From Saccoglossus kowalevskii (Eukaryota; Hemichordata; Enteropneusta; Harrimaniidae): a stretch of DNA of 24,480 nt. The DNA is taken from positions 1-24,480 of the forward strand of contig NW_003108234.1 in assembly GCF_000003605.2 (NCBI RefSeq). The letters are read 5' to 3'. Below the pieces are notes generated by a model that saw only the letters and a list, made by a program, of their open reading frames with translations, made no database searches and was not told the DNA's origin. Shown piece after piece: positions 10,656-21,288 of this stretch. The stretch's first letter is position 1; each line of letters begins with the position of its first letter. Made by a program: the position numbers and the translations under genes.

Positions 10656-11520
10656 GTGCATAGGCTAAGTTCGTATGCCAGGGCTAGCAGTGCATATGCT
10701 GAGTTAATATGGAAAGGCTAGTTGTGCATATGCTGAGTTGGTATTCCAGGGCTAGTAGTGCATATGCTGAGTTAGTATGGCAGAGCTAGTAGTGCATATG
10801 CTGAGTTGGTATTCCAGGGCTAGTAGTGCATATGCTGAGTTGGTATGCCAGGGCTAGTAGTGCATATGCTGAGTTGGTATGCCAGGGCTAGTAGTGCATA
10901 TGGTGAGTTGGTATGGGAGGGCTAGTAGTGCATATGGTGAGTTGGTATGGAAGGGCTAGTAAGGCATATGCTGAGTTTGTATGGCAGAGCTAGTAGTGCA
11001 TAGGCTGAGTTGGTATGGGAGAGCTAGTAGTGCATATGCTGAGTTGGTATGCCAGAGTAAAAGTGCATATGCTGAGTTGGTGTGGAAGGGCAAGTAGTAC
11101 ATATGCTGAGTTGATATGCCAGGACTAGTAGTGCATTTCCTGAGTTAGTATGCCAGGGCTAGTAGTGCATATGCTGAGTTAGTATGCCAGGGCTAGTATT
11201 GCATATGCTGACTTGGTATGCCAAGGCATGTAGTGCATATGTTGAGTTAGTATGCCAGGGCTAGTAGTGCATATGCTGAGTTGGTAAGCAAAGGCTAGTA
11301 GTGCATATGCTAAGTTGGTATGGAAGGGCTATTAGTGCATATGCTGAGTTGGTATGCCAGGACTAGCAGTGCACTTCCTGAGTTGGTATGGAAGGGCTAG
11401 TAGTGCATATGCTGACTTGGTATGCCAGGGCTAGTATTGCATATGCTGACATGGTATGCCAAGGCATGTAGTGCATATGTTGAGTTGGTATGCCAGGGCT
11501 AGTAGTGCATATGCTGAGTT
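10655..11520. repeat. Block D1, copy 1
   Basis: About 25 monomers colinear with 16435-17333. The TTAATATGG/ATAATATGG monomer is at 10705 and 16484 (offset 5779). GCCAGAGTAAAAGTG is at 11051 and 16864, and GCACTTCCTG is at 11371 and 17184 (offset 5813 for both), a one-monomer step. Parts recur again near 19120-19645, 20440-20820 and 23640-24000. GCCAGAGTAAAAGTG belongs to a 33-bp monomer variant carried by all of these copies. Confidence 0.85.
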
Positions 11521-12300
11521 GGTAAAGAAAGGCTAGTAGCGCATATGCTGAGTTAATATGCCAGGGGTAGTAGTGCATATGCTGAGTTGGTATGCCAGGG
11601 CTAGTAGTGCATATGCTGAGTTAGTATGCCAGGGCTAGTAGTGCATATGATGAGTTAGTATGGCAGAGCTAGTAGTGCATATGCTGAGTTGGTATGCCAG
11701 AGCTAATGTTGCATATGCAAAATTGGTTTGCCAGGGCTAGTATTGCCTATGCTGAGTTGGTATGAAAGGGCTAGTAGTACATATGCTGAGTTGGTATGCC
11801 AGGGCTAGTAGTGCATATGCTGAGTTAGTATGCCAGGGCTAGTAGTGCATATGATGAGTTAGTATGGCAGAGCTAGTAGTGCATATGCTGAGTTGGTATG
11901 CCAGAGCTAGTATTGCATATGATGAGTTGGTAATCAAATGCTAGTAGTGCATATGCTAAGTTGGTATGGAAGGGCTAGTAGTGCATATGCTGAGTTGGTA
12001 TGCCAGAGTAGAAGTGCATATACTGAGTTGGTATGAAAGGGCTAGTAGTACATATGCTGAGTTGGTATGCCAGGGCTAGTAGTGCATATGCTGAGATGGT
12101 ATGCCAGGGCTAGTAGTGCATATGCTGAGTTGGGAAGCAAAGGCTAGTAATGCATATGCTGACTTGGTATGTCAGGGCATGTAGTTCATATGCTGACTTG
12201 GTATGCCAGTGCTAGTAGTGCATATGCTGTGTTGCTAAGCAAAGGCTAGTAGGGCATATGCTATCTTGGTATGCCAGGGCTAGTAGTCCATATGCTGACT
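11520..12300. repeat. D-type monomers with a local 204-bp duplication
   Basis: GATGAGTTAGTATGGC occurs at 11649 and again at 11853, exactly six monomers apart, and the flanking monomers agree. TATGAAAGGGC recurs at 11761 and 12032, which is eight monomers less one base; the difference is the 33-bp GAGTAGAAGTGC variant near 12007. The section with GCCTATGCTGAG near 11745 recurs near 18818, 19906 and 23095. Nothing other than monomers is present. Confidence 0.78.
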
Positions 12301-13540
12301 TGGTATGCCATGGCCAGTAGTGCATATGCTGAGTTGGTAAGCAAAGGCTAGTATTGCATATGCTGACTTGGTATGCCAGGGCTAGTAGTGCATATGCTGA
12401 GTTGGTAAGCAAAGGCTAGTAGTGCATATGCTGTCTTGGTATGACAGGGCTAGTAGTGCATATGCTGACTTGGTATGCCATGGCTAGTAGTGCATATGCT
12501 GGGTTGGGAAGCAAAGGTTAGTATTGCATATGCTGACTTGGTATGTCAGGGCATTTAGTTCTTATGCTGACTTGGTATGCCAGGGCATGTAGTGCATATG
12601 TTGAGTTGGTATGCCAGGGCTAGTAGTACATATGCTGAGTTGGTAAGCAAAGGCTAGTAGTGCATATGCTGAGTGAGTATGCCAGGGCTAGTAGTGCATA
12701 TGCATAGTTGGTATGCCAGGGCTAGTAGTGCATATGCTGAGTTAGTATGGCAGAGCTAGTAGTGCATATGTTGAGTTGGTATGCCAGAGCTGGTATTGCA
12801 TATGCTGAATTGGTATGCCAGAGCTAGTATTGCATATGCTGAGTTGGTTTGCCAGGGCTAGTATTGCATATGCTTGACTTGGTATGCCAGGGCAAGTAGT
12901 GCATATGTTGAGTTGGTATGCCAGGGCTAGTAGTGCATATGCTGAGTTGGTAAGCAAAGGCTTGTAGTGCATATGCTGTCTTGGAACGCCATAGCTCGTA
13001 GTCCATATTCTGACTTGGTATGCCATGGATAGTAGTGCATATGCTGAGTTGGTAAGCAAAGGCTAGTATTGCATATGCTGACTTGGTATGCCAGGGCATG
13101 TAGTGCATATGTTGAGTTGGTATGCCAGGGCTAGTAATGCATATGCTGAGTTGGTAAGCAAAGGATAGTAGTGCATATGCTGTCTTGGTATGCCAGGGCT
13201 AGTAGTGCATATGCTGACTTGGTATGCCATGGATAGTAGTGTATATGCTGAGTTGGGAAGCAAAGGCTAGTATTGCATATGCTGACTTGGTATGTTAGGG
13301 CATGTAGTTCATATGCTGATTTGGTATGCCAGGGCTAGTAGTGCATATGTTGTGTTGCTAAGCAAAGCCTAGTAGTGCATATGCTGTCGTGGTATGCCAT
13401 GGCATGTAGTGCATATGCTGACTTGGTATGCCAGGGCTAGTAGTGTATAAGCTGAGTTGGTAAGCAAAGGCTAGTATTGCATATGCTGACTAGGTATGCC
13501 AGGGCTAGAAGTACATATGCTGCGTTGGTATGGAAGGGCT
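12300..13540. repeat. Block D2, copy 1, with 6-monomer higher-order units
   Basis: It is colinear with about 15290-16330. GGGTTGGGAAGC is at 12501 and 15493, and the inserted-T monomer TGCTTGAC is at 12871 and 15863, both giving an offset of 2992. After 13060 the offset becomes 2788 (TTCATATGCTGAT at 13308 and 16096), because this copy has six extra monomers. Within the block CTGTCTTGG or CTGTCGTGG recurs at 12976, 13180 and 13384, each 204 bp apart. Confidence 0.86.
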
Positions 13541-14865
13541 AGTAGTGCATATGCTAAGTTGGTATGGAAGGGCTATTAGTGCATATGCTGAGTTGGTTTG
13601 CCAGGACCAGCAGTGCACTTCCTGAGTTGGTATGGAAAGACTAGTAGTGCATATGCTGAGTTAATATGCCAGGTCTAGTAGTGTATATGCTAAGTTGGTA
13701 TGCCAGGGCTAGTAGTGCATATGCTGAGTTAGTATGTCAGGGCTAGTAGTGCATATGCCGAGTTAGTATGGCAGAGCTAGTAGTGCATATGCTGAGTTGG
13801 TAAGCCAGAGCTAGTATTGCATATGCTGAGTTGGTTTGTCAGGGCTAGTAGTGCATATGCTGAGTTGATATGGAAGGGCTAGTAGTGCATGTGCTGAGTT
13901 GGTAATCAAATGCTAGTAGTGCATATGCTAAGTTGGTATGGAAGGGATAGTAGTGCATATGCTGAGTTAGTATGCCAGGGCTAGTATTGCATATGCTGAC
14001 TTGGTTTGCCAAGGCATGTAGTGCATATGTTGAGTTAGTATGCCAGGGCTGGTTGTGCATATGCTGACTTCGTATGCCAGGGCTAGTAGTGCATATGCTG
14101 AGTTAATATGGAAAGGCTAGTAGTGCATATGCTGAGTTGGTATTCCAGGGCTAGTAGTACATATGCTGAGTTGGTATGGAAGGGCTAGTAGTGTATATCT
14201 TGAGTTGGTATTCCAAGACTAGTAGTGCATTTGCTGAGTTGGTATGCGAAGGCTAGTAGTGCATATGCTAAGTTCGTATGCCATGGCTAGCAGTGCATAT
14301 GCTGAGTTAATATGGAAAGGCTAGTAGTGCATATGCTGAGTTGGTATTCCAGGGCTTGTAGTACATATGCTGAGTTGGTATGGAAGGGCTAGTAGTGTAT
14401 ATCTTGAGTTGGTATTCCAGGACTTGTAGTGCATATGCTGAGTTGGTATGCCAGGGTTAGTAGTGCATATGCTGAGTTGGTATGGCAGGGTTCGTGGTGC
14501 ATATGCTGAGTTGGTATGCCTGAGCTAGAAGTGCATATGCTGAGTTGGTATGCCAGGCTAGTAGTGCATATGCTGAGTTGGTATGGAAGGGCAGGTAGTG
14601 CATATGTTGAGTTGGTATTCCAGGGCTAGTAGTGCATATGATGAGTTTGTATGACAGGGCTAGTAGTGCATATGCTGAGTTGGTATGCCAGGGCTAGTAG
14701 TGCATATGCTGAGTTGGTATGCCTGGGCTAGTAGTGCATATGCTGAGTTGGTATGGAAGGGCTAGTAAGGCATCTGCTGAGTTAGTATGGCAGAGCTAGT
14801 AGTGCATATGCTGAGTTAGTATGGCAGAGCTAGTAGTGCATACGCTGAGTTGTTATGCCAGAGCT
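13200..14865. repeat. Block D3, copy 1
   Basis: It is colinear with 20881-22685. TTCATATGCTGAT (13308 and 20989), GCACTTCC (13615 and 21296) and GGTAATCAAATG (13901 and 21582) all give an offset of 7681. The offset then rises to 7748 at GTATATCT (14193 and 21941), through two extra monomers and one lost base in the right copy. It reaches 7884 at CTGAGCTAGA (14520 and 22404), through four more extra monomers. It overlaps the end of D2 copy 1 and matches the D-type island at 7575-8480 from about 14190. Confidence 0.87.
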
Positions 14866-14979
14866 AGTGTTGCATATGCTGAGTTGGTTTGCCAGGGCTA
14901 GTGTTGCATATGCTGACTTGGTATGCCAGGGCATGTAGTGCATATTTTGAGTTGGTATGCCAGGGCTAGTAGTGCATAT

Positions 14980-15590
14980 GCTGAGTTGGTAAGCAAAGGC
15001 TAGTAGTGCATATGCTGTCTTGGTATGCCAGAGCTCGTAGTCCATATGCTGACTTGGTATGCCATGGCTAGTAGTGCATATGCTGAGTTGGTCAGCAAAG
15101 GCTAGTATTGCATATGCTGACTTGGTATGCCAGGTCATGTAGTGCATATGTTGAGTTGGATTGCCAGGGCTAGTAGTGCATATGCTGAGTTGGTAAGCAA
15201 AGGCTAGTAGTGCATATGCTGTCTTGGTATGCCAGGGCTAGTAGTGCATATGCTGACTTGGTATGCCATATCTAGTAGTGCATATGCTGAGTTGGTAAGC
15301 AAAGGCTAGTATTGCATATGCTGACTTGGTATGCCAGGGCATGTAGTGCATATGTTGAGTTGGTATGCCAGGGCTAGTAGTGCATATGCTGAGTTGGTAA
15401 GCAAAGGCTAGTAGTGCATATGCTGTCTTGGTATGACAGGGCTAGAAGTGCATATGCTGACTTGGTATGCCAGGGCTAGTAGTGCATATGCTGGGTTGGG
15501 AAGCAAAGGTTAGTATTGTATATGCTGACTTGGTATGTCAGGGCATGTAGTTCTTATTCTGACTTGGTATGCCAGGGCATGTAGTGCATA
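14980..15590. repeat. Three tandem 6-monomer (204-bp) higher-order units
   Basis: CTGTCTTGG occurs at 15015, 15219 and 15423, exactly 204 bp apart. Each unit runs in order through a CTGTCTTGG monomer, a GACTTGG monomer often with GCCATGG or a relative, an AAGCAAAGG-TATT monomer, a GACTTGG-GGCATG monomer, a TTGAGTTGG monomer and an AAGCAAAGG monomer. The third unit has drifted (CTGGGTTGGG, TTCTTATTCTGAC). The same unit type recurs at 12976-13384 and 15968-16172. Confidence 0.88.
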
Positions 15591-16434
15591 TGTTGAGTTG
15601 GTATGCCAGGGCTAGTAGTACATATGCTGAGTTGGTAAGCAAAGGCTAGTAGTGCATATGCTGAATTGGTATGCCAGGGCTAGTAGTGCATATGCTGAGT
15701 TAATATGCCAGGGCTAGTAGTGCATATGCTGAGTTAGTATGGCAGATCTAGTAGTGCATATGCTGAGTTGGTATGCCAGAGCTAGTATTGCATATGCTGA
15801 GTTGGTATGCCAGAGCTAGTATTGCATATGCTGAGTTGGTTTGACAGGGCTAGTATTGCATATGCTTGACTTGGTATGCCAGGGCAAGTAGTGCATATGT
15901 TGAGTTGGTATGCCAGGGCTAGTAGTGCATATGCTGAGTTGGTAAGCAAAGGCTTGTAGTGCATATGCTGTCTTGGTACGCCATAGCTCGTAGTCCATAT
16001 TCTGACTTGGTATGCCATGGATAGTAGTGCATATGCTGAGTTGGGAAGCAAAGGCTAGTATTGCATATGCTGACTTGGTATGTTAGGGCATGTAGTTCAT
16101 ATGCTGATTTGGTATGCCAGGGCTAGTAGTGCATATGTTGTGTTGCTAAGCAAAGCCTAGTAGTGCATATGCTGTCTTGGTATGCCATGGCATGTAGTGC
16201 ATATGCTGACTTGGTATGCCAGGGCTAGAAGTACATATGCTGCGTTGGTATGGAAGGGCTAGTAGAGCATATGCTAAGTTGGTATGGAAAGGCTAGTAGT
16301 GCATATGCTGAGTTAATATGCCAGGGCTAGTAGTGTATATGCTAAGTTGGTATGCCAGGGCTAGTAGTGCATATGCTGAGTTAGTATGTCAGGGCTAGTA
16401 GTGCATATGCCGAGTTAGTATGGCAGAGCTAGTA
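15290..16434. repeat. Block D2, copy 2
   Basis: Partner of 12300-13540. It carries the same inserted T (TGCTTGAC at 15863) but lacks six monomers near 16030. CTGTCTTGG at 15968 and 16172 again shows the 204-bp spacing. After about 16260 it continues like 13640-13790 (TTAATATGCC, GTGTATATGCTAAG, GCATATGCCGAG) and then switches to the CTAAGTTCGTATGCC sequence of block D1. Confidence 0.84.
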
Positions 16435-17333
16435 GTGCATATGCTAAGTTCGTATGCCAGGGCTAGCAGTGCATATGCTGAGATAATATGGAAAGGCTAG
16501 TTGTGCATATGCTGAGTTGGTATTCCAGGGCTAGTAGTGCATATGCTGAGTTAGTATGGCAGAGCTAGTAGTGCATATGCTGAGTTGGTATTCCAGGGCT
16601 AGTAGTGCATAGGTTGAGTTGGTATTCCAGGGCTAGTAGTGCATATGCTGAGTTGGTATGCCAGGGCTAGTAGTGCATATGCTGAGTTGGTATGCCAGGG
16701 CTAGTAGTGCATATGGTGAGTTGGTATGGAAGGGCTAGTAGTGCATATGGTGAGTTGGTATGGAAGGGCTAGTAAGGCATATGCTGCGTTTGTATGGCAG
16801 AGCTAGTAGTGCATATGCTGAGTAGGTATGGGAGAGCTAGTAGTGCATATGCTGAGTTGGTATGCCAGAGTAAAAGTGCATATGCTGAGTTGGTGTGGAA
16901 GGGCAAGTAGTACATATGCTGAGTTGATATGCCAGGACTAGTAGTGCATTTCCTGAGTTAGTATGCCAGGGCTAGTAGTGCATATGCTGAGTTAGTATGC
17001 CAGAGCTAGTATTGCATATGCTGACTTGGTATGCCAAGGCATGTAGTGCATATGTTGAGTTAGTATGCCAGGGCGAGTAGTGCATATGCTGAGTTGGTAA
17101 GCAAAGGCTAGTAGTGCATATGCTAAGTTGGTATGGAAGGGCTATTAGTGCATATGCTGAGTTGGTATGCCAGGACTAGCAGTGCACTTCCTGAGTTGGT
17201 AGGGAAGGGCTAGTAGTGCATATGCTGACTTGGTATGCCAGGGCTAGTATTGCATATGCTGACATGGTATGCCAAGGCATGTAGTGCATATGTTGAGTTG
17301 GTATGCCAGGGCTAGTAGTGCATATGCTGAGTT
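16435..17333. repeat. Block D1, copy 2
   Basis: Partner of 10655-11520 at an offset of 5779, then 5813. Its middle, about 16700-17240, also matches 19110-19625 at an exact offset of 2380 (GCCAGAGTAAAAG at 16864 and 19244, GCACTTC at 17184 and 19564), which is 70 whole monomers. Confidence 0.85.
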
Positions 17334-17690
17334 GGTATGCCAGGGCTAGTAGTGCATATGGTGAGTTGGTATGGAAGGGCTAGTAGTGCATATGGTGAGT
17401 TGGTATGGAAAGGGCTAGTAAGGCATATGCTGAGTTTGTATGACAGAGCTAGTAGTGCATATGCTGAGTTGGTATGGGGAGAGTAAAAGTGCATATGCTG
17501 ACTTGGTATGTCAGGGCATGTAGTGCATATGTTGAGTTGGTATGCCAGGGCTAGTAGTGCATATGCTGAGTTGGTATGCCAGGGCTAGTAGTGCATATGC
17601 TGAGTTAGTATGCCAGGGCTAGTAGTGCATATGCTGAGTTGGTTTGTCAGGGCCAGTATTGCATATGCTGAGTTGGTATGGAAGGGCTAG
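17334..17690. repeat. D-type monomers, partial copy of D1 with an altered monomer
   Basis: The GGTGAGTTGGTATGG pair and the TAAGGCATATG monomer repeat the order seen at 16690-16800. It is followed near 17470 by ATGGGGAGAGTAAAAG, which looks like a fusion of two neighbouring D1 monomers (GGGAGAG and GCCAGAGTAAAAG) with the material between them lost. An extra A lies in TGGAAAGGGC near 17408. The rest is ordinary monomers. Confidence 0.7.
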
Positions 17691-18340
17691 TAGTGCATAT
17701 GCTGAGTTAGTATGCCAGGGCTAGTATTGCATATGCTGACTTGGTATGCCACGGCATGTAGTGCATATGTTGAGTTAGTATGCCAGGGCTGGTAGTGCAT
17801 ATGCTGAGTTCGTATGCCAGGGCTAGTAGTGCATATACTGAGGTAGTATGCCAGGGCTAGTAGTGCATATGCTGAGTTGGTATGGAAGGGATAGTAGTGC
17901 ATATGTTGAGTTGGTATGCCAGGACTAGTAGTGCATTTGCTGATTTGGTATGCCAAGGCTAGTAGTGCATAGGCTAAGTTCGTATGCCAGGGCTAGCAGT
18001 GCATATGCTGAGTTAATATGGAAAGGCTAGTTGTGCATATGCTGAGTTGTTATTCCAGGGCTCGTAGTACATATGCTGAGTTGGTATAGAAGGGCTGGTA
18101 GTGCATAACTTGAGTTGATATTCCAAGACTAGTAGTGCATTTGCTGAGTTGGTATGCCAGGGCTAGTAGTGCATATGCTGAGTTGGTATGCCAGGGCTAA
18201 TAGTGCATATGCTGAGTTGGTATGCCAGGGCTAGTAGTACATATGCTGAGTTGGTACTCCAGGGCTTGTAGTGCATATGCTGAGTTGGTATGCCAGGGTT
18301 AGTAGTGCATATGCTGAGTTGGTATGGCAGGGTTCTTGGT
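17691..18340. repeat. Copy of the right end of block A and its linker
   Basis: It follows the order of 10052-10655. GCATAACTTGAG is at 18103 against 10386 and 1091, preceded by CTAAGTTCG and TTAATATGG monomers and followed by CTAATAG, TACATATG, CTTGTAG, GGGTTAG and GGCAGGGTTC monomers. This shows that the right end of A and the D linker moved or were copied together. Confidence 0.8.
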
Positions 18341-18840
18341 GCATATGCTGACTTGGTATGCCAAGGCATGTAGTGCATATGTTGAGTTAGTATGCCAGGG
18401 CTAGTAGTGCATATGCTGAGTTGGTAAGCAAAGGCTAGTAGTGCATATGCTAAGTTGGTATGGAAGGGCTATTAGTGCATATGCTGAGTTGGTATGCCAG
18501 AACTAGCAGTGCACTTCCTGAGTTGGTACGGAAGGGCTAGTAGTGCATATGCTGACTTGGTATGCCAGGGCTAGTAGTGCATATGCTGAGTTGGTAAAGA
18601 AAGACTAGTAGCGCATATGCTGAGTTAATATGCCAGGGGTAGTAGTGCATATGCTGAGTTGGTATGCCAGGGCTAGTAGTGCATTTGCTGAGTTAGTATG
18701 CCAGGGCTAGTAGTGCATATGATGAGTTAGTATGGCAGAGCTAGTAGTGCATATGCTGAGTTGGTATGCCAGAGCTAGTATTGCATATGCAGAGTTGGTT
18801 TGCCAGGGCTAGTATTGTCTATGCTGAGTTGGGATGGAAG
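18341..18840. repeat. Copy of 11210-11760
   Basis: GCACTTCCTG at 18511 against 11371 gives an offset of 7140, exactly 210 monomers. Three monomers present at 11430-11500 (including the GACATGG monomer) are missing here. GTCTATGCTGAG near 18818 corresponds to GCCTATGCTGAG near 11745. Confidence 0.78.
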
Positions 18841-18852
18841 GGCTAGTAGTAC

Positions 18853-19110
18853 ATATGCTGAGTTGGTATGCCAGGGCTAGTATTGCATATGCTGAGTTGG
18901 TCTGCAAGGGATAGTAGTGCATATGCTGAGTTTGTATGCTAATGCTACTAGTGTATACGCTGACTTGGTATGTCAGGGCTAGTAGTGTATATGCTGAGTT
19001 GGTATGCCAGGGCTAGCAGTGCATATGCTGAAGTAGTATGCCAGGGCTAGTAGTGCATATGCTGAGTTAGTATGCCAGGGCTAGTAGTGCATATGCTGAG
19101 TTGGTTTGCC
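18853..19110. repeat. Embedded fragment of block A (A3)
   Basis: About seven to eight monomers identical or nearly so to 310-565 and 9607-9862, with the order TCTGCAAGGGATAG, GCTAATGCTACTAG (18938), GTATACGCTGAC, GTATATGCTGAG, GGCTAGCAG and GAAGTAGTATGCC. Both sides are D-type sequence, so this is a short A tract inside the D zone. Confidence 0.82.
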
Positions 19111-19645
19111 AGGGCTAGTAGTGCATATGGTGAGTTGGTATGGAAGGGCTAGTAAGGCATATGCTGAGTTCGTATGGCAGAGCTAGTAGTGCATATGCTG
19201 AGTTGGTATGGGAGAGCTAGTAGTGCATATGCTGAGTTGGTATGCCAGAGTAAAAGTGCATATGCTGAGTTGGTGTGGAAGGGCAAGTAGTACATATGCT
19301 GAGTTGATATGCCAGGACTAGTAGTGTATTTCCTGAGTTAGTATGCCAGGGCTAGTAGTGCATAGGCTGAGTTAGTATGCCAGGGCTAGTATTGCATATG
19401 CTGACTTGGTATGCCAAGGCATGTAGTGCATATGTTGAGTTAGTATGCCAGGGCTAGTAGTGCATATGCTGAGTTGGTAAGCAAAGGCTAGTAGTGCATA
19501 TGCTAAGTTGGTATGGAAGGGCTATTAGTGTATATGCTGAGTTGGTATGCCAGGACTAGCAGTGCACTTCCTGAGTTGGTACGGAAGGGCTAGTAGTGCA
19601 TATGCTGACTTGGTATGCCAGGGCTAGTAGTGCATATGCTGAGTT
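19110..19645. repeat. Block D1, partial copy
   Basis: It matches 16700-17240 at an exact offset of 2380 and 20440-20820 at 1324 (GCCAGAGTAAAAG at 19244 and 20568). It carries the TAAGGCATATG, GGGAGAG, GTGTGGAAGGGCAAG and CATTTCC/TATTTCC monomers in the same order. Confidence 0.82.
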
Positions 19646-21288
19646 GGTAAAGAAAGACTAGTAGTGCATATGCTGAGTTAATATGCCAGGGGTAGTAGTG
19701 CATATGCTGAGTTAATATGCCAGGGGTAGTAGTGCATATGCTGAGTTGGTATGCCAGGGCTAGTAGTGCATTTGCTGAGTTAGTATGCCAGGGCTAGTAG
19801 TGCATATGATGAGTTAGTATGGCAGAGCTAGTAGTGCATATGCTGAGTTGGTATGCCAGAGCTAGTATTGCAGATGCAGAGTTGGTTTGCCAGGGCTAGT
19901 ATTGCCTATGCTGAGTTGGTATGGAAGGGCTAGTAGTGCATATGCTGAGTTGATATGCCAGAGTAGAAGTGCATATACTGAGTTGGTATGAAAGGGCTAG
20001 TAGTACATATGCTGAGTTGGTATTCCAGGGCTTGTAGTGCATATGCTGAGTTGGTATGCCAGGGTTAGTAGTGCATATGCTGAGTTGGTATGGCAGGGTT
20101 CGTGGTGCATATGCTGAGTTGGTATGCCTGAGCTAGAAGTGCATAGGCTAAGTTCGTATGCCAGGGCTAGCAGTGCATATGCTGAGTTAATATGGAAAGG
20201 CTAGTTGTGCATATGCTGAGTTGGTATTCCAGGGCTAGTAGTGCATATGCTGAGTTAGTATGGCAGAGCTAGTAGTGCATATGCTGAGTTGGTATGGAAG
20301 GGCTAGTAGTGCATAGGTTGAGTTGGTATTCCAGGGCTAGTTGTGCATATGCTGAGTTGGTATGCCAGGGCTAGTAGTGCATATGCTGAGTTGGTATGCC
20401 AGGGCTAGTAGTGCATATGCTGAGTTGGTATGCCAGGGCTAGTAGTGCATATGGTGAGTTGGTATGGAAGGGCTAGTAAGGCATATGCTGAGTTCGTATG
20501 GCAGAGCTAGTAGTGCATATGCTGAGTTGGTATGGGAGAGCTAGTAGTGCATATGCTGAGTTGGTATGCCAGAGTAAAAGTGCATATGCTGAGTTGGTGT
20601 GGAAGGGCAAGTAGTACATATGCTGAGTTGATATGCCAGGACTAGTAGTGCATTTCCTGAGTTAGTATGCCAGGGCTAGTAGTGCATAGGCTGAGTTAGT
20701 ATGCCAGGGCTAGTATTGCATATGCTGACTTGGTATGCCAAGGCATGTAGTGCATATGTTGAGTTAGTATGCCAGGGCTAGTAGTGCATATGCTGAGTTG
20801 GTAAGCAAAGGCTAGCAGTGCATATGCTGACATGTCATGCCAGGGCTAGTAGTGCATATGCTGAGTTGGTATGCCAGGGCTAGTAGTGCATATGCTGACT
20901 TGGTATGCCATGGATATTAGTGCATATGCTGAGTTGGGAAGCAAAGGCTAGTATTGCATATGCTGACTTGGTATGTTAGGGCATGTAGTTCATATGCTGA
21001 TTTGGTATGCCAGGGCTAATAGTGCATATGCTGTGTTGCTAAGTAAAGCCTAGTAGTGCATATGCTGTCTTGGTATGCCATGGCATGTAGTGCATATACT
21101 GACTTGGTATGCCAGGGCTAGTAGTGTATAAGCTGAGTTGGTAAGCAAAGGCTAGTATTGCATATGCTGACTTGGTAAGCCAGGGATATTAGTGCATATG
21201 CTGCGTTGGTATGGAAGGGCTAGTAGTGCATATGCTAAGTTGGTATGGAAGGGCTATTAGTGCATATGCTGAGTTGGTTTGCCAGGAC
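19646..21288. repeat. Block D4, copy 1
   Basis: It is colinear with 22871-24480. GCAGAGTTGG (19876 and 23068), CGTGGTGC (20101 and 23293), GCCAGAGTAAAAG (20568 and 23760) and TTCATATGCTGAT (20989 and 24181) all give an offset of 3192. The left edge has an offset of 3226, because the monomer with GAGTTAATATGCC and GGGGTAG is present twice here (19675-19740) and once in the partner. The last bases have an offset of 3190 after two net base losses in the partner. Confidence 0.9.

Noticed and set aside
12742-13059. Minus-strand open frame of 105 codons (with similar ones at 14830-15147, 12824-13108, 9502-9777 and elsewhere)
   Set aside because: It is the translated repeat with a 34-residue period equal to three 34-bp monomers. 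It is open only because the single TAG per 102 nt is mutated in consecutive copies. Several such frames overlap each other in different frames, and none has a ribosome-binding or promoter context or a non-repeat segment.
12280-16060. Transposable element or target-site duplication at the block junctions
   Set aside because: Junctions join monomer to monomer. I found no terminal inverted repeats, poly-A tract or non-satellite insert at any block edge.
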